DNA of 64,000 nt from Amblyomma americanum (lineage: Eukaryota > Arthropoda > Arachnida > Ixodida > Ixodidae): NCBI RefSeq assembly GCF_052857255.1, contig NC_135497.1, positions 344,884,183 through 344,948,182 on the forward strand, in the 5' to 3' direction. Below are positions 22,179-34,983 of the stretch, piece after piece. Numbering within the stretch: position 1 is the stretch's first letter; every line of letters starts with the position of its first letter. A model generated the notes under the pieces. The model searched no databases. It worked only from the letters and a program-made list of their open reading frames with translations, and was not told where the DNA came from. The position numbers were made by a program, and so were the translations under genes.

Positions 22179-24325
22179 GAATACCTTGAGCCGGTGTGCA
22201 CGGGGCCCCCGCCGGCAGGTTCACTCAACTCGCCCCCAAGGAATGCGTTCTTTTGTTAATAGCACAGGATGCTTTGATGGCACGTTTTATGGCATTTGAT
22301 ATTTACTTGAAAGTTGACGGACGTAATTATTTGATTAGAGTAGAAAGAAATCTGGTGTTCATGCGCGGCCACGTTGGCGTGGTTAGAATAGCGTACCTTA
22401 AGTGTGCTAAAAGCCACATGCTTTTTCATTGCATAATGCATGTGTCATGATGCAGTCCATGACGGCGAATCTTTTTTGGAAAGCAGCCGCAGACGTGCTA
22501 CTAACAGACGTATCGAGATTGAGGGGGCGCGGCAATGAAGTGTTTTCGTTATTTATGCACGTGATAAGACTTAAATTTGGTGCAAATATGAAATTGCTAT
22601 GCTACTGAATACCTAGCTGGTGCAGTTCCTGCGTAATTTACACCCTCGTCAAATCACCGCAAGGACTTTAGTACTAAAGTGAGCAATTTTTTATGCCAGC
22701 ACGTTCACAAAGCCCTGTTCTGCATATGACTATTACTTTTTAGTTGCACTTATGCATGCAAATTTACGCGAAAACGTTTACAAACAAAAAACGAACATAA
22801 TACTGCACGTGTAGGAAAAAATCGATATAAATTACACTAAACGTCCCCGGAATCGAGACTCCGAGAAACAGAATCGTTCTATTTTTCATGCGTTACGAAA
22901 TTACGGTGCGAGGGATGCCAATTCCAGAAAATATGAAAGGTCAGAAAACACCCTATAATTAACTTTTATTTCCTAGTTTTTGGCCTCTTCGCTTGCGCTT
23001 TGGTCAAAGAAATTACCTCACAATTTTAGACGACCACGCATGTCAAAGTACGTTATATATTTATACTGAATATTAAGCTGCAATTTTTCGTCGCGGAACA
23101 GAACACCCCAGGCCTAAGAAAGTATATCCTGAAATCAAAAATTTTCACCAAATCGACCAGTTTGACAAGGGAAGTCGGCCTGGCTGGTGCGTGATCCTGC
23201 GGATAATAACAGCGCTTAAGCGGGACACCTAGAGGAGAATGGAGACACGACGCTGTACCCCCCTCTTCGCATACCACACCTAGGTATACGCATGTCGGCG
23301 GACTGAGCGCACGTCTGCTCCGCCGAAAGAACGCCAGCACATCCTCTCACTACCGTCGCTAAGTATAATCATTCTGCCTAGAGCAGTGTCAAAAACTTCC
23401 GACTTTATTGAATGCCTAGCGAAGAAATGACGCCAGAAACGCCTAGTTTACTACGGACCATATACAACACAGTGGCGAACTAGTTCTCTAACACCCCGCA
23501 CGTGGCCGACGCGAGCTGGTGTACTTCAAGAAATTACTAAGCTTGTAAACATCAACCATTGCAGTGATTCGCAGAAACTGAAAACGCGCGTACAAGTCTT
23601 GAAAACCCCCGCTCAACACCTCTCCGCGACGACACTCCCTGGCCTTTTGCCTACCACGAGCCCGCTAGCGACTGCAGCGCCACCTCGTTTGTTTACAAAC
23701 ATGCAGGTCTATACATCGCCTTCCCTTCCAAAGATCGCATGTTCGCGTAACTTACCTTTTGTAAAAGTAAGCAGAACGCCGCCGAAGATCCTCAGCTTCA
23801 ATACAACTGATGGTACACCAGTACACTATTTCAATCACCCCACCAGACACAAAACATTGGGTGAAAAGCATTTATTCGGGACGCCAAAACGTCTCAACCA
23901 CAGCCTTTCCCACAACCATAATCCATGACTTTTCGCCACTGCTCACCAGTTTTATGTCATGTTCAAACCACCGCGTAAGAACAGGGCATAACCCACACTG
24001 CTGCTATACTCCATCTCGAAATGGTTCCCAGCGGAGCGGAAGCTACGAACGCGAGTAGTTTCTGGAAAGCACACCGTGGACGCTACCCACTGCTCGCACC
24101 TTCGCGAGTGCGCTCGACAGGTAGTTAAGCCAGCTGCATGCGAGGCCCACGGAGCGCTTTGGAAAGGTGTGTATGGGCCAACGAAGGTGCCCTACCCACC
24201 TGACCGGCCGCCTAACCGCAGTGCAACATCCTGAAGGTACAGTCGAACCCAATCGCGAAATACTTGGCTATATAGATAATTCGATATCAAAAAAGGGGCT
24301 AGAGAACTGATTGGTTCATGCGGTT
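22179..24325. other. Non-coding DNA, nothing recognised
   Basis: No frame of coding character, no paired inverted repeats and no RNA gene were seen. A GC-rich patch at 23580-23700 could be regulatory, but there is no support beyond composition. Confidence 0.45.
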
Positions 24326-24329
24326 GGAC

Positions 24330-24445
24330 GTGTCTTGGGCTATGAGGGACGCCATAGTGGAATGCGACAGCCGCGGATTGGATGGAACCCGCGTCTTACG
24401 AGTCAGCAGCCGAGCACCGTAACCACAGCGGCATCGCAATTCTAT
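24330..24445 (-). repeat. tRNA-derived SINE fragment, minus orientation
   Basis: Minus-strand reading gives GGTTACGGTGCTCGGCTGC, an A-box-like tRNA head, then GGGTTCCATCC (B-box-like) and the body word CACTATGGCGTCCCTCATAG shared with other copies. Confidence 0.65.
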
Positions 24446-27400
24446 AACTTGCTCACGGGCCTCTCGCACACTGCCTAGTAGTAAAGGGCATGCTGCAGGG
24501 GTTAATTTCCATCACAAAAATTTACAGGCCCTATTCCTTTGCAAAATGCATCAAGGTGCCATGTTTTGAGGCGAGTGACTCCGTAGCCAACAGTAGACAC
24601 ATCGTACATTGTTACTGAAATTACCCAGAATTTACCCAGATACAACCACTACCCATCATGACGTCGAAAACTACTAACAATACACCTACCCTTCCTTCCT
24701 CTATAACGCACTTACACAGCGCTTGCGCTGAAAGCAAATGCAGAAGGCGCCACAGCCTACCAGTCCACGCGCGAAAAGCGATCACAGGAGCAGTAAGTGC
24801 TCCCTGCAGGGACACGGCTTGTAGTTGGACATATCACACTGCGAAAATACTTCGGTAATCAGCGCCATTTACCTGCACTTTTACACGTACAAGGTCCCTG
24901 AATGTGAAATGGAACGAGAACACACGGGCTCCGCGTTTCGCACAGCAGCGCCGCCGACAGCCAGCGAATAAGCGGAAAGAGCAGCCGGCCGTGCTTTGCG
25001 CGTATGCGCTTGCCGCAATTTTCACCTCCAATGCTTCCAGCAGTGCAGAGGCCACACCATCCGATGTTCTTTTACATTTCAAGAGAACTTTCGCGTAACG
25101 CATCGCAAGGAATCTAAGGAGTCTCAATGAGCTGGAAAATGTGTGCTCCCGCGTGCCCGCACCTCCACGATCGACACCGAAGTGCATGCGTGCAAAGTAT
25201 GCTAGGCCACAATTTTTTGAGCATGTATGGAGAGATTTATCATAGCAGACGTACTAGCGTACACGTACACAATTGCCGGGCGCCAGCTTAGCATGCGAAG
25301 TGGCCCCACCTGGCCGCATGCGTGCCACTGCGCACGCGCAGCCGACACCCGGTAAACCGGTATTCTACACTATTACGTCTCTGGTATGATTAATCTAATA
25401 TAGCAAATACATAAGACTCATCCTGCAGAGCGATTAATGCAAGGCATATGCGGCAGCAGACGTACCACATCACAGAGGATTGTGCCAGCTTTCATACCAG
25501 AGTTCACGGCACAGCTGCTAAAGTTCCCACCACAGGTCAGCTGAAAGCGAAGATGAACACTATATCCACTTCGACAGCAAAGCAAGCGTGTATCCAAACC
25601 CCACAAAAGAAAACGTAGTGCAAACGACACCCAGAAGTTAGTACAAATGCCCACCAAGTAATATGAAGACTTAAAATGCGCCACGATTGGTTATAGGGTA
25701 CACCCTTAGATTTAAAAAGAATATGGAAGCACAATTGTTTTCATGACCATCTCCCCTTACACTAGGCATTAGATATTATGGCTGAAGTTACATTTAATAA
25801 GATGCCACATAGCACAAAGATGCTCGAAAAGTGCACGGCAACATCAAATCAATGTTATCTTAAATCAGGGTCTAAGGAGACCACCTGCCAGGCCAGCATT
25901 CTTTCTACAGTGGTTTTTACTCCAATCACAAATAGGCTTAAATAAAACGGAGAGGAGGCAACAAGATTTTGCAACATGCTGCACATGTAAATAGTCTACC
26001 ACTGGTTTCACTGACCGATATTATCAAGCGCCCCTACTCCTATAGCAGAGGGTAATTACTGGGATAAACAAGAATCCATGGGAAAATATTAAGCAAATGC
26101 ACTGGCTGCATAAACACACGTGCTCATAACACACTTTCCGCACTGCAGAAGTTACATGGAATGCTATTCAAAGCCATTGTGCTGCCCTCTTCTGAATGCC
26201 ATCAAGATACTGGTCCTTGTGAACAATTACTGAAAATGCAGCACCTGTTCAAAATATCAGGCATGTCCATCTGCCGCGTTACAGTAACGATGTCCACTTA
26301 AGAGTAATTAACAGATAAAAAGATCACAGCCCTATTCCTCACATGCACATACAATATGGCAAGCCACAAATAGCCAAGTCAGAAAACTTTTCCAGACAAA
26401 AAAAAGCGAAAAAATGAAACTTCAAATGGAGTATCGAAGTGAACCAAAAATTGTGCACAGAGGGAACTGCCATAGAAATTCGGACCTAACACACTCTTCA
26501 ATGTTACGTCAAAATGCTTAGCACAGAATTTATGGCCACTCTGCACCCAGCATGCACAAAGTAAGTAACCATTATTTGTCAGGGTCACTCGAACAGCTTT
26601 CTTTGCAAAAATATTTAAGAGCACATAAAACCTGCGCTCACAGCTGGTGGTGCAAATGACTTCAAAACGCCACATCAGTCTTGAGGTCCGGCACGCAGAT
26701 CCACTGCATAGCCACCTACTAGTGCCTTCTTCATGGCTTGAGACAGGCTCCAACTGTTGGCAATCTTCAGCCCAAGAATCGGAGCTCACGAATTTGGGAA
26801 GCCAGCTTGAACATACCTTGGTGCACTTCAAAAGCCGCTATATCTCTCAAAGTAGATCGTATAGACATGTGTACTCCAATCAAGCAACATCGATTAAGGC
26901 ACTCATCATCCCCATCATGATTACTCCCAAGTCAAACCCCTGCCATATTAAATTAATTCAGTTCAAAGCTTCACACTTAAGAACGGAACGCAGAAACTGA
27001 AGAGAAGAGGAAAGCCAGGATAAGCAATAGTCAGACTCTGACTAAAAAAATGCATCTACATATCGCCCACTTATGCGCAAAAGAGGCACTGCAAAGCCTA
27101 GTCAGTAAAATGGCACAAATTACGGAGGCTTGAAACCAACAAATTTTAAGATGCACAACCATACTGCATCTAGCAAAAGAGGACAACCACCAACATCCTT
27201 GCAAGTACAACTGACAAGCTATGATGAAGGAATACGCCAGATCAGTAACTTTTTTTCAAGCACAATTCTGTAGCTCCAGAAATTTTTCTAAAGCACAGCT
27301 CGTGCCATGTCATGCCCGCCGCCACTGCACGGCACCCTTTCTCCAGTGACGCTGCCGGCTATGTGGCAGCTTACTGCAAGCCGCCAGAGAGCCTGCACTG

Positions 27401-29117
27401 TCTGCAACATTCCCGACTGTAGGCCTATAGAACGAATACGATTCCTTCCCATGGCATCAGCATTTCCACGTGGCAAATGTTCAAAATGCACTGCGCTTGA
27501 AACAGTTACAGCAACTCAAAGGCAAGAGATGCAAACAGAAACCTCCAATAATACTAGGTCTCCACTAGACCTACACAGTGTGCCCAGGGCTTGCCTAAGA
27601 GCAATAGTAATAGAATGCCAAACTTGCAAGTAGCGCATGCCTGTCAGAATAAACACCACAATTACCCTCATGGAAATAAAAACAAGGAGCACACAAATGA
27701 AGCAAACAATATGTAAAAGATGCGAGCATGAACCTAAGCAGAGAACTCTGGTCATCTTTGCTGCAGATATGCATGTGTCAGAAGTGAAATCCACACGCCT
27801 GCACTGAAGCTGGCAACACAATAAAAAGGCAGCAAAAATTTCATCACCCATTATTAGGCTGTATTGCGCACACATACCTAACAGGCATTTGTTAACTGGT
27901 TCCCTGGCCTTTAGACTAAGCAATTTCATACCAGCTACATTTCGGCATTTCTTGACCCCCAGTCACACTGTTGGGAAGAGGCAGTGTTCCTGCAGCAAAT
28001 AATGCAGCGCTGGAATTACAAAAATGGAGTTTTACGATACACCAGCTCCTCTTTCAAGCACATTCGGTGCAGGCATAAACTCTCTCAACCTAAATATTCT
28101 TCAAATGTCAGTTCAACATTTCTTAAATGTGCAGCATTGGTTAAAACGTTGACAGCATCTCAAGGTCTACGAAGCACTATTTGCCTTACGCGAGCACCCG
28201 AACACTCCATACAAAATTAGGCTGCAGACACCTCACCACAAACCTCAATATAATTAAACACCTCACGATATATCAAGGCACATGGACCAGAAACACTCCC
28301 AACTGCATATTCTTTCCAAGGAAATCTCCCTCTTGAACGCAAGCGCAACTGTCTGTTACCCACTGAGCAAAGGTGTCAAGACTCCACTCCACCAATCAGA
28401 CCTGCCAGATTAGCCTCGTTACAAATTCAATCTATCAAGTTGTGCACAGGAAAAGATGCAAAACCCCACTCAGTGAAACAGATTCCTCAAACTACAGCAT
28501 ATTTCCATGCAGCCCAAATACACTGACCTCCATGCACCCAGCTGCTCAAACTTTTATCAAAGCCACTAGCAATGCACCCTGCTCTTCCTCGAAGCACCCA
28601 TATAACACACAGGTCTCCCTACTGTACTGCTCTAGAAAACACAGAATTCCACACTATGATGTATTCGAAACTAACAAGTATCAAATGTAAAAAAAAAGAC
28701 ATACCTGGGCATAACTGTTGTACAGGGAGTCGTCGCAGTTCAAATCAGGCGAGCATCATTCTTTTGTGTTGCCGCAGAGGGAAAAAAATAAAAACCCTAC
28801 TTTCCCGACTCCCATGCACTTGGTGCCTCCTAAGGATGGCTCCTAAAATGGCAGACATGACCAGCACTTTGCGCATCTTGATGCAATCATCACCAGAACA
28901 GTACTGCCATGAACATGACACTTCCTCAGGCTGCTGGTTCCTGCATTATCACTGCCCCTACCATAACACAATGGCCAAAGTGTGGCGACGCTATTATTGC
29001 AGAATAACCAACACTGCTGCCTGAACACCCAAAAAAGTTAATGCATGTTCCTCTATACTGTCGAGACACCTCTTCCAAATCCTCACTGTACTCATCACTG
29101 GATTGGTAAAACCTTGA
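24446..29117. other. Intergenic non-coding DNA downstream of the FUBP-family gene
   Basis: No protein family was recognised on either strand; the open frames here are short and of random character. A possible 5' splice site context, CCCAG then GTATGT on the minus strand near 28702-28712, follows a short open stretch (CDDSLYNSYAQ). It has no convincing acceptor, so it is not called an exon. Confidence 0.4.
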
Positions 29118-30559
29118 AGGGACACTAAAGGGAAAGAACCAAGCTAGGCAAGACTTCTTCGGACAGATCATTCTTCAGGAACAGCACCATTTTTTTTTTC
29201 TGCACAGAAAGCTGGTGCGTTGAAAAAACCACAAACGAAAGTCTAAAAAAAACTCGCGCAATATTCAAACAGCCCAAGAAAAATAAGCAGTTACACAATT
29301 TCTCCAATGAAGCTCACAAAGCAATCAAAGGTGCCACTTCCGAAGGGCAGAAATTGGGCCGGAAACCAGAACTAGCCCACCCGCCACCTCAGCCCCAACC
29401 CCCATCTCTAAAGATGCACTCCTCTGCATACTGTGCACGTGTACGCTAAAAATACACTCTGCGGTTGCAAAAGACATTAACGAAAGCAGCCGCAGACCGA
29501 ACTGCTGGTCGCGCTCACGCACATAATTATACATCGGCGACGAACAAGCGTGCGGCCTTTGATGCATTGCGTCCAGCCTTGTACACAAACTTCAAGGGCT
29601 GCTCAAAAAAATCTCGCCATCAACCTCACTCAAACAGCAGTGTGCTCTCGATTACCCCGTTTGCTAATATCTATGCAGTACAATCACAGACAGGTCTGCG
29701 ATTGACTCCGCTATGGTTGCAGAGATTTCTACATTCGTGAATTGCTTTTTGTGGGGTGCAAATTGGAAAAAAATCTGGTATGTTCTGCCTAATATAGCTT
29801 GCCACCTGCTGGCTATAGCAAGCTGCAGAGAATGCACGCATAATCTGGATGAAAGACTTATCAACTGTATGCATGTGGTACTTCAGAGATATGTGGAATT
29901 TCTCAAAGTATACCCACCTTTCCAATGTGCTAAAAGTTGTGAAACATTTTTACATCACGATGCTCACATTAAAAAATGGCAAGCATGCCGGCATTTGCAT
30001 TATGGCATACCGAAACACAAAAGAAGCACTCACTGTGCAATTAAGAAAACCTGCAGCCTGCCCAAACTAGCAGATTCAACAGCTGAAATGCTACCAAAGC
30101 CACTTCACGGACTGAACAGCGAATGCTTCTAAAAGCTTGGAGTTCTAACTTGAAGTTATGAAAGACGACATGCAGCCCAAGCACACGGAATGTGAGGGGG
30201 AAAATGCTGTGCCAAAATTTAAGCAAAGCCTTTCAGTCGTTTGCTTATCACAGTTTTAATCAAGAGACCGAATTCTTGGTTACGCTCAAAGCATTGCATC
30301 CCTCATCTTTAAACATTAATTGCCCATTGAGATGAAACAGCGTTCCAAGAGAAAGTACACGTCACGGCTGCAGTGGAGATGTCACATGTGCGCTTTCTGG
30401 CTTGTAACTACAACATAATATTAGCCCATCAGACAAGCTTAATTATTAATAAACCCACTAGTGGAGATGTCACATGTACTACACTTGTGCGCTTTCTGGC
30501 TTGTAACTACATAATATTAGCCCATCAGACAAGCTTAATTATTCCCCTTTAGTGTCCCT
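29118..30559. mobile_element. TTAA-target inverted-repeat element
   Basis: The left end AGGGACACTAAAGGGAAA and the right end, whose reverse complement is AGGGACACTAAAGGGGAA, are flanked by TTGA (29114-29117) and TTAA (30560-30563). One base of the left TTAA appears mutated. No transposase is encoded. The GGGACACTAAAGG end is of the kind seen in abundant arthropod MITEs of the Kolobok/piggyBac (TTAA) type; superfamily assignment is inferred. Confidence 0.7.
30372..30543. repeat. Tandem duplication, 88-bp period
   Basis: The unit beginning AGTGGAGATGTCACATG and ending AGACAAGCTTAATTATT occurs twice head to tail, at 30372 and 30460. The second copy has a small insertion (TACTACACT) and lacks three bases (ACA). 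It lies at the right end of the inverted-repeat element. Confidence 0.85.
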
Positions 30560-30563
30560 TTAA

Positions 30564-31950
30564 GTAAACCAGTGTTATTTCCACGTACCCCTAATCATGC
30601 AATGCGCAGACGTTCATGTACAGCAATAATCACAAAAATTCTTGCAATTGCTAGTCAAGAAAAGCTTTAAGAATTCCCGACTTACTCCTAGTGTATAACC
30701 AGTGCATGCCTAGCTGGCTCAACATCTAGCGACGATAGTACAAATCAAATGTCACCGCACAAATCCATTCGCTGCAATTACTGCTGAAACTAGCAAGCAC
30801 AGCTACTGCAATAAAACCACATTTAAGAACAAATTAAAAACAAAGGAACAGTCGAAATGGTATCCAGCCTTACAGCTCATCACGCATAGGAAAAAAAAGT
30901 AGTACTGACAAAACAAGCTTTTATACGGTATCAGTTAGGCCCTACATATTCATTTCGATCTGTTTTGGGACTGCCATCCACATCGGCAAGAAGATAGGCG
31001 GCGAAAAATTCTCAGCGAAACTACATGTCAAACGTTATGAGGCTAAAAAGGGGGTGGCCGCAAGACTGCAAGCTTCAAAATCACGAGAAATTGCAAAAGA
31101 AAGAACAGAATTCAAGTTAGCAAGAAAGTTCCCGTCACGAAAGCATCAAGAAAAAGCCCTAGCCAGAATTTGATTGAACCCACGCAAAAATTGCAATAAC
31201 CATCTCTAATCTTGGTGCTTCAACCAATGCACTGCATTGCTGCGAGAAAAAACAAAGCACTGCATGTCATTCAGAACAGGGCCAGGAATGAGAGCCATCA
31301 AAGCATATTCACGGAAAGCATATAAATTGCACTAATACTTTTAGGACCTGCTGCATTGAATGATGATAAAAACACTGCAATGTAAAAATCAATTGCATCA
31401 AAAGAGCATCAATCACGTTAGCAGCAATGGCACGCCAGCGAGGGGAAAAAGTGATCTGGTCACAGATGGTAGAGCAGTGGCCCAGGAAGGGTACGTATCA
31501 CCTGATTGTGCTATTTTGCGAGGGTTCCTTGCGAAGGAGAAGAGTGAATGGCACCCCCTAGAACATAAAGACGGGAAAATGTGAATGCAAACTGCATCAA
31601 AACGAGAAGAGCAAAGTGCTTGCCATGAAGAAGAGCATCCAATGGAGTTCATCAGGTCCCATTAACAACCCACCCCATCCACTAGAGTATATTCCTGCCC
31701 CCTTACCACTCATCGCACAAACCACGACCTAGGCTAAGCATCGCCTTCATGTACCCCGACATCCACATACAATGCCTTTTGCTCATTACGTCACAAAGCA
31801 CGCTTAATTGGAAGCCTTCAAATTCTCAAAGCATAGTAGCACCACCCAACATCGCACGCATCATGTTCATCGTGGATAAGCCTCAACTCCCACTTACTTT
31901 GACGGCCGATGCCTGATATGCAAAACTGTTCCCACCCCCCGTCAGCGGTA
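30564..31950. other. Non-coding DNA just past the gene's poly(A) site
   Basis: AT-rich sequence with no coding frame or recognised repeat. It lies immediately downstream of the inferred cleavage site of the FUBP-family transcript. Confidence 0.45.
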
Positions 31951-32017
31951 CACAACACACAAGCACACACCATGTTGCAGCACAGAGAAAAAAAAGCACT
32001 TCTCACACAAGTTTATT
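31951..32017 (-). promoter_or_regulatory. Poly(A) signal and GU-rich downstream element
   Basis: On the minus strand, AATAAA (plus 32012-32017) is followed 15-25 bases later by a likely cleavage region (about 31990-31998). After that comes TGGTGTGTGCTTGTGTGTTG, a classic GU-rich downstream element (about 31975-31955). The spacing suits CPSF/CstF recognition. Confidence 0.8.
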
Positions 32018-32707
32018 CCACAGAGTACAAAAATGGGGACAGGATCAAAAGGGGGGAAAATAAGAAACCCCAATGGCCTTTATAGTAACACAGTGGCAGA
32101 GAAATAATGCATGATGGCGCAGAGAGACTATGAACTGTACAATAAAATTGAACAATGGCCCAAAATAGGGAAGGGAAGGCAAAACACTGTGTTGCCTTAG
32201 GAGAGTTACTTAGCGATTGGTGAACTGTGTAAAAGAAAATGAAATGCCTGATGTGTTTAGTGCTCACGATTCCTGTCCACAGTCACACTTCCGCCGCCCC
32301 TAGACAACGTGAAAGGAAAGGAAGCCACAATTATTTGCCCTGCGAAGAACAGCATGTCGGAATGTGTCTGCTCCTGTGGTGCCCGCTATGTGCCTGCCTG
32401 CTCTCTTGCGCCCACTGCTGTGTTTGTTTTCGACAGCGAGAGAAGTGAAATCAAATGAGGCCATTGGAGGTGTGCACTAAGGAATTATGGTGAACAGCAC
32501 AATCCAGCAGTAGACCTTGAGTGCAAAAATTTCTCAAAGCCCATATGTATATTTTTTTTGTTCCTTTTTCTCCTGAAGGGCCTGCTTTCTGCAACTCCCC
32601 AGTGAACACTCCCCCAGCATGATCAAGATCATCAACGGGACCAAGGGCAAGTAGGCAAGAGGGTAGTAGTAGTAGTAGATCAACTGCTAGGGCAGACAGC
32701 TCAAAAT
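31995..32707 (-). other. FUBP1: Non-coding last exon (3'UTR) of the FUBP-family gene
   Basis: The minus strand has a long pyrimidine tract ending CTCTTGCAG just before 32707, an excellent 3' splice site. The exon then runs about 710 bases, includes a (CTA)5-like stretch, and ends at the AATAAA signal near 32012. It pairs with the donor after 33465, making a 757-bp intron wholly inside the 3'UTR. Because the stop codon lies only 17 bases before the junction, this intron should not trigger exon-junction-dependent decay. Confidence 0.7.
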
Positions 32708-33059
32708 CTGCAAGAGACACGAGGGGGGAGAAAAAAAGACAACACAACACACAAGGTGGCCTGAGTGATTGCCCTTTGCACACATGGCATTCAAGGAGAA
32801 AAAGAAAAAAAAAGGAAAAATAGCCTCAACTCACCTTCGCCCCAACATGCCACCCTGTTTCATGACGCTACATTAAAGTGACTCCTCAACCGTACTGCGT
32901 TCCTCCAGCATGCACCAATAATTGAGCTGAACTACAGGCACTAAAATCATGCGCAGCAGCTCAAATTGCCTAACACAGCACTCAGTCTCAGCAGCTCTCA
33001 TGACAAGCCACAAAGTGCAAAAACCCCATGTTGTCAAGGGCAAGAAAACATCTCCATAC

Positions 33060-33190
33060 CTAACTGATATGAATAGCACAAATTGTAAATAATGGGGTTT
33101 AACGTACAAAATCAACACAGTGGTTAATCGGCACACCATAGTGGAGGGCTGCAGATTAGTTTAGACCACCCAGGGTTCTGTAACCGCACT
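33060..33190 (-). repeat. SINE fragment, minus orientation
   Basis: The words TGGGGTTTAACGTACAAAAT, ACCATAGTGGAGGGCT and GACCACCCAGGGTTCT are the 3' body of the same tRNA-derived SINE family. It sits in the 3'UTR intron. Confidence 0.7.
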
Positions 33191-33464
33191 TTCCTTGCCA
33201 TTCAAGCCACCTAGCAAATGCAGAGCTATCAATCCTATCTCAATGCATTACAATGGTTATTCCCATAAACATTATATGACTTATGAACTACATACAGAAA
33301 GTTCGCAAGTCATGGAATAAGTGATTAAAATTGCAACTAATTACAGATGAGCCCTCTTGCAGTGAGTCAGAAGCTCAGGCTGCACTACACAAGGCACCCT
33401 GCAGAGCTGCCGAGGCTCGAGTGTGCAGTGGTTGCATACAAGAGTATTGGAGGGGCGCACTCAC

Positions 33465-33751
33465 CATCGCCAATTAGGCAGCTACTGGGGCGCACCCCCA
33501 TAGCTGGGATAGCTGTATCCCGGGTACTGCGCGGTGGCGGCAGCAGCTCCCCCAGGAGGCGCCCCATATGAGGGCTGTGCGGCAGGCGGTGCCCCTGCAG
33601 GGGGCCCTTGCTGCCCAGAATAGGGGTAGCCCTGTGCAGGAGGAGGAGCACCGGCACCGCTCGGCTGCCCTGGAGCTGCACCCGCTGCCTGGCCCGGCTG
33701 CTGCTGCCCACCAGGACCAGCACTGCCCGGAGTGAACGCACCCTGCTGGCC
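33465..33751 (-). CDS. FUBP1: FUBP-family exon: Tyr/Gly/Pro-rich C-terminus, stop and start of 3'UTR
   Basis: The acceptor TTGTTTTCAG precedes 33751. The exon starts in phase 0 with GQQGAFTPGSAGPGG and continues through Gln, Pro, Ala and Gly-rich sequence with YPYSGQQGPPAGAPP. It ends YPGYSYPSYGGAPQ with a TAG at 33482-33484, giving 89 residues. The tail is low-complexity and aromatic-rich, as in FUBP C-termini, and probably serves in protein contacts or activation. Seventeen bases after the stop, a GTGAGT donor (33459-33464) ends the exon. Confidence 0.85.
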
Positions 33752-34983
33752 CTGAAAACAACCCCCCTGTCAAGTTACTTTGCAAGAACAGTGCGCCCCT
33801 GCCCACGCCCTGATAGACAAGTCATGGGATATTCCAGCACACCTGAGAGGAAGAGGGTCTTAAAATCAAGCGTGTTATCGCAATCCAATATTGTTTTTGG
33901 TCACAAAATTTTGGCTAGTTGCACGTAGGGACAGTGTGCACTGCTAGTGGTGCAGCCATCAGAGTGGGGGCACAAAACGGCCACGCCAGCCTTGCTCACA
34001 GCAGCTGTTTTCCGGCCAACAAGCTCACAACCTCTTGGTATTTGTGCTTTCCGGGTATTCGTATTTATTTGGGCATAGCATGGATGCTACTTCACCTGCT
34101 ATTACCTTAAATGTTGGCTGCAACAACGAGACAAAGGATCCAGCCTGCGCGTTAGTGTCAATTTTCATTGCAACTTGCCTGCAATGTCACTAAGGAAGAT
34201 CTAGAGTAACAGTCTGTAGCATATTAAATGTGTCCTGGTTGCGGCTGTCTGAGCAGAGTTCTTGTTTTCGTCGAAGTGAGTAAAACTTTACATATGCTTA
34301 CGGATGGTAGGCATTCGAACATCCTTGGGACACCGCCGGGACAAAGTTTGTGCTGCTGACAATGGACTATCCATCCAAATAATATACGTGGGATAAAATA
34401 CTTCTCAATGACAAAGCATGCCTGGAGTCTAAGCTAAATCCAACACTTTCCCGTCGTGGTATTGCCCGCTTCTGTATTTTGCATTGCTCAGTCTCTCTCA
34501 GCAGACAGAATAGCAAGGCTTTTTCCCCAAGTACCTCTGCAACCTGTCGTGCAGCAAGTCTTCGGCATCGCAGGTTAGTGCGTCACATGCACTGGACTTG
34601 TTTGTGAATGAAGGCATGAGAATGGCTGCAGCACACCGCCGGCATCACATCCTCCCTGTAGTATCGCAGCTGCACAGACGCTCGCTCATGTTGTTGCCCC
34701 GAGAGGACTCCCAGCACCGATTTGTGGAAGACACGGTCGACATATGAAGCCCTCCGAAGCATTACGGAGAAAGTTTCACGACTATGCAAGCATTGAAGGA
34801 CTATTATTTTATTAAAAAAGTCGCAGTGATGCTGTGCGCAGATTCCAAGTATGTTATTAAATTTTATGTACCGTATTTACACGATTGTAAGTTGACGCGA
34901 ATGTAGGTCGACCCCCCAATCGCATGTCCGAAAAAAAACACCGGAGGAGCGCTTCAAAAACGAAAATTTATTGCATAGATGGG

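Noticed and set aside
26379..27929. Minus-strand open frames of 137-150 residues in intergenic DNA
   Set aside because: Cys-rich, random-looking composition, no family match and no splice context; treated as chance.
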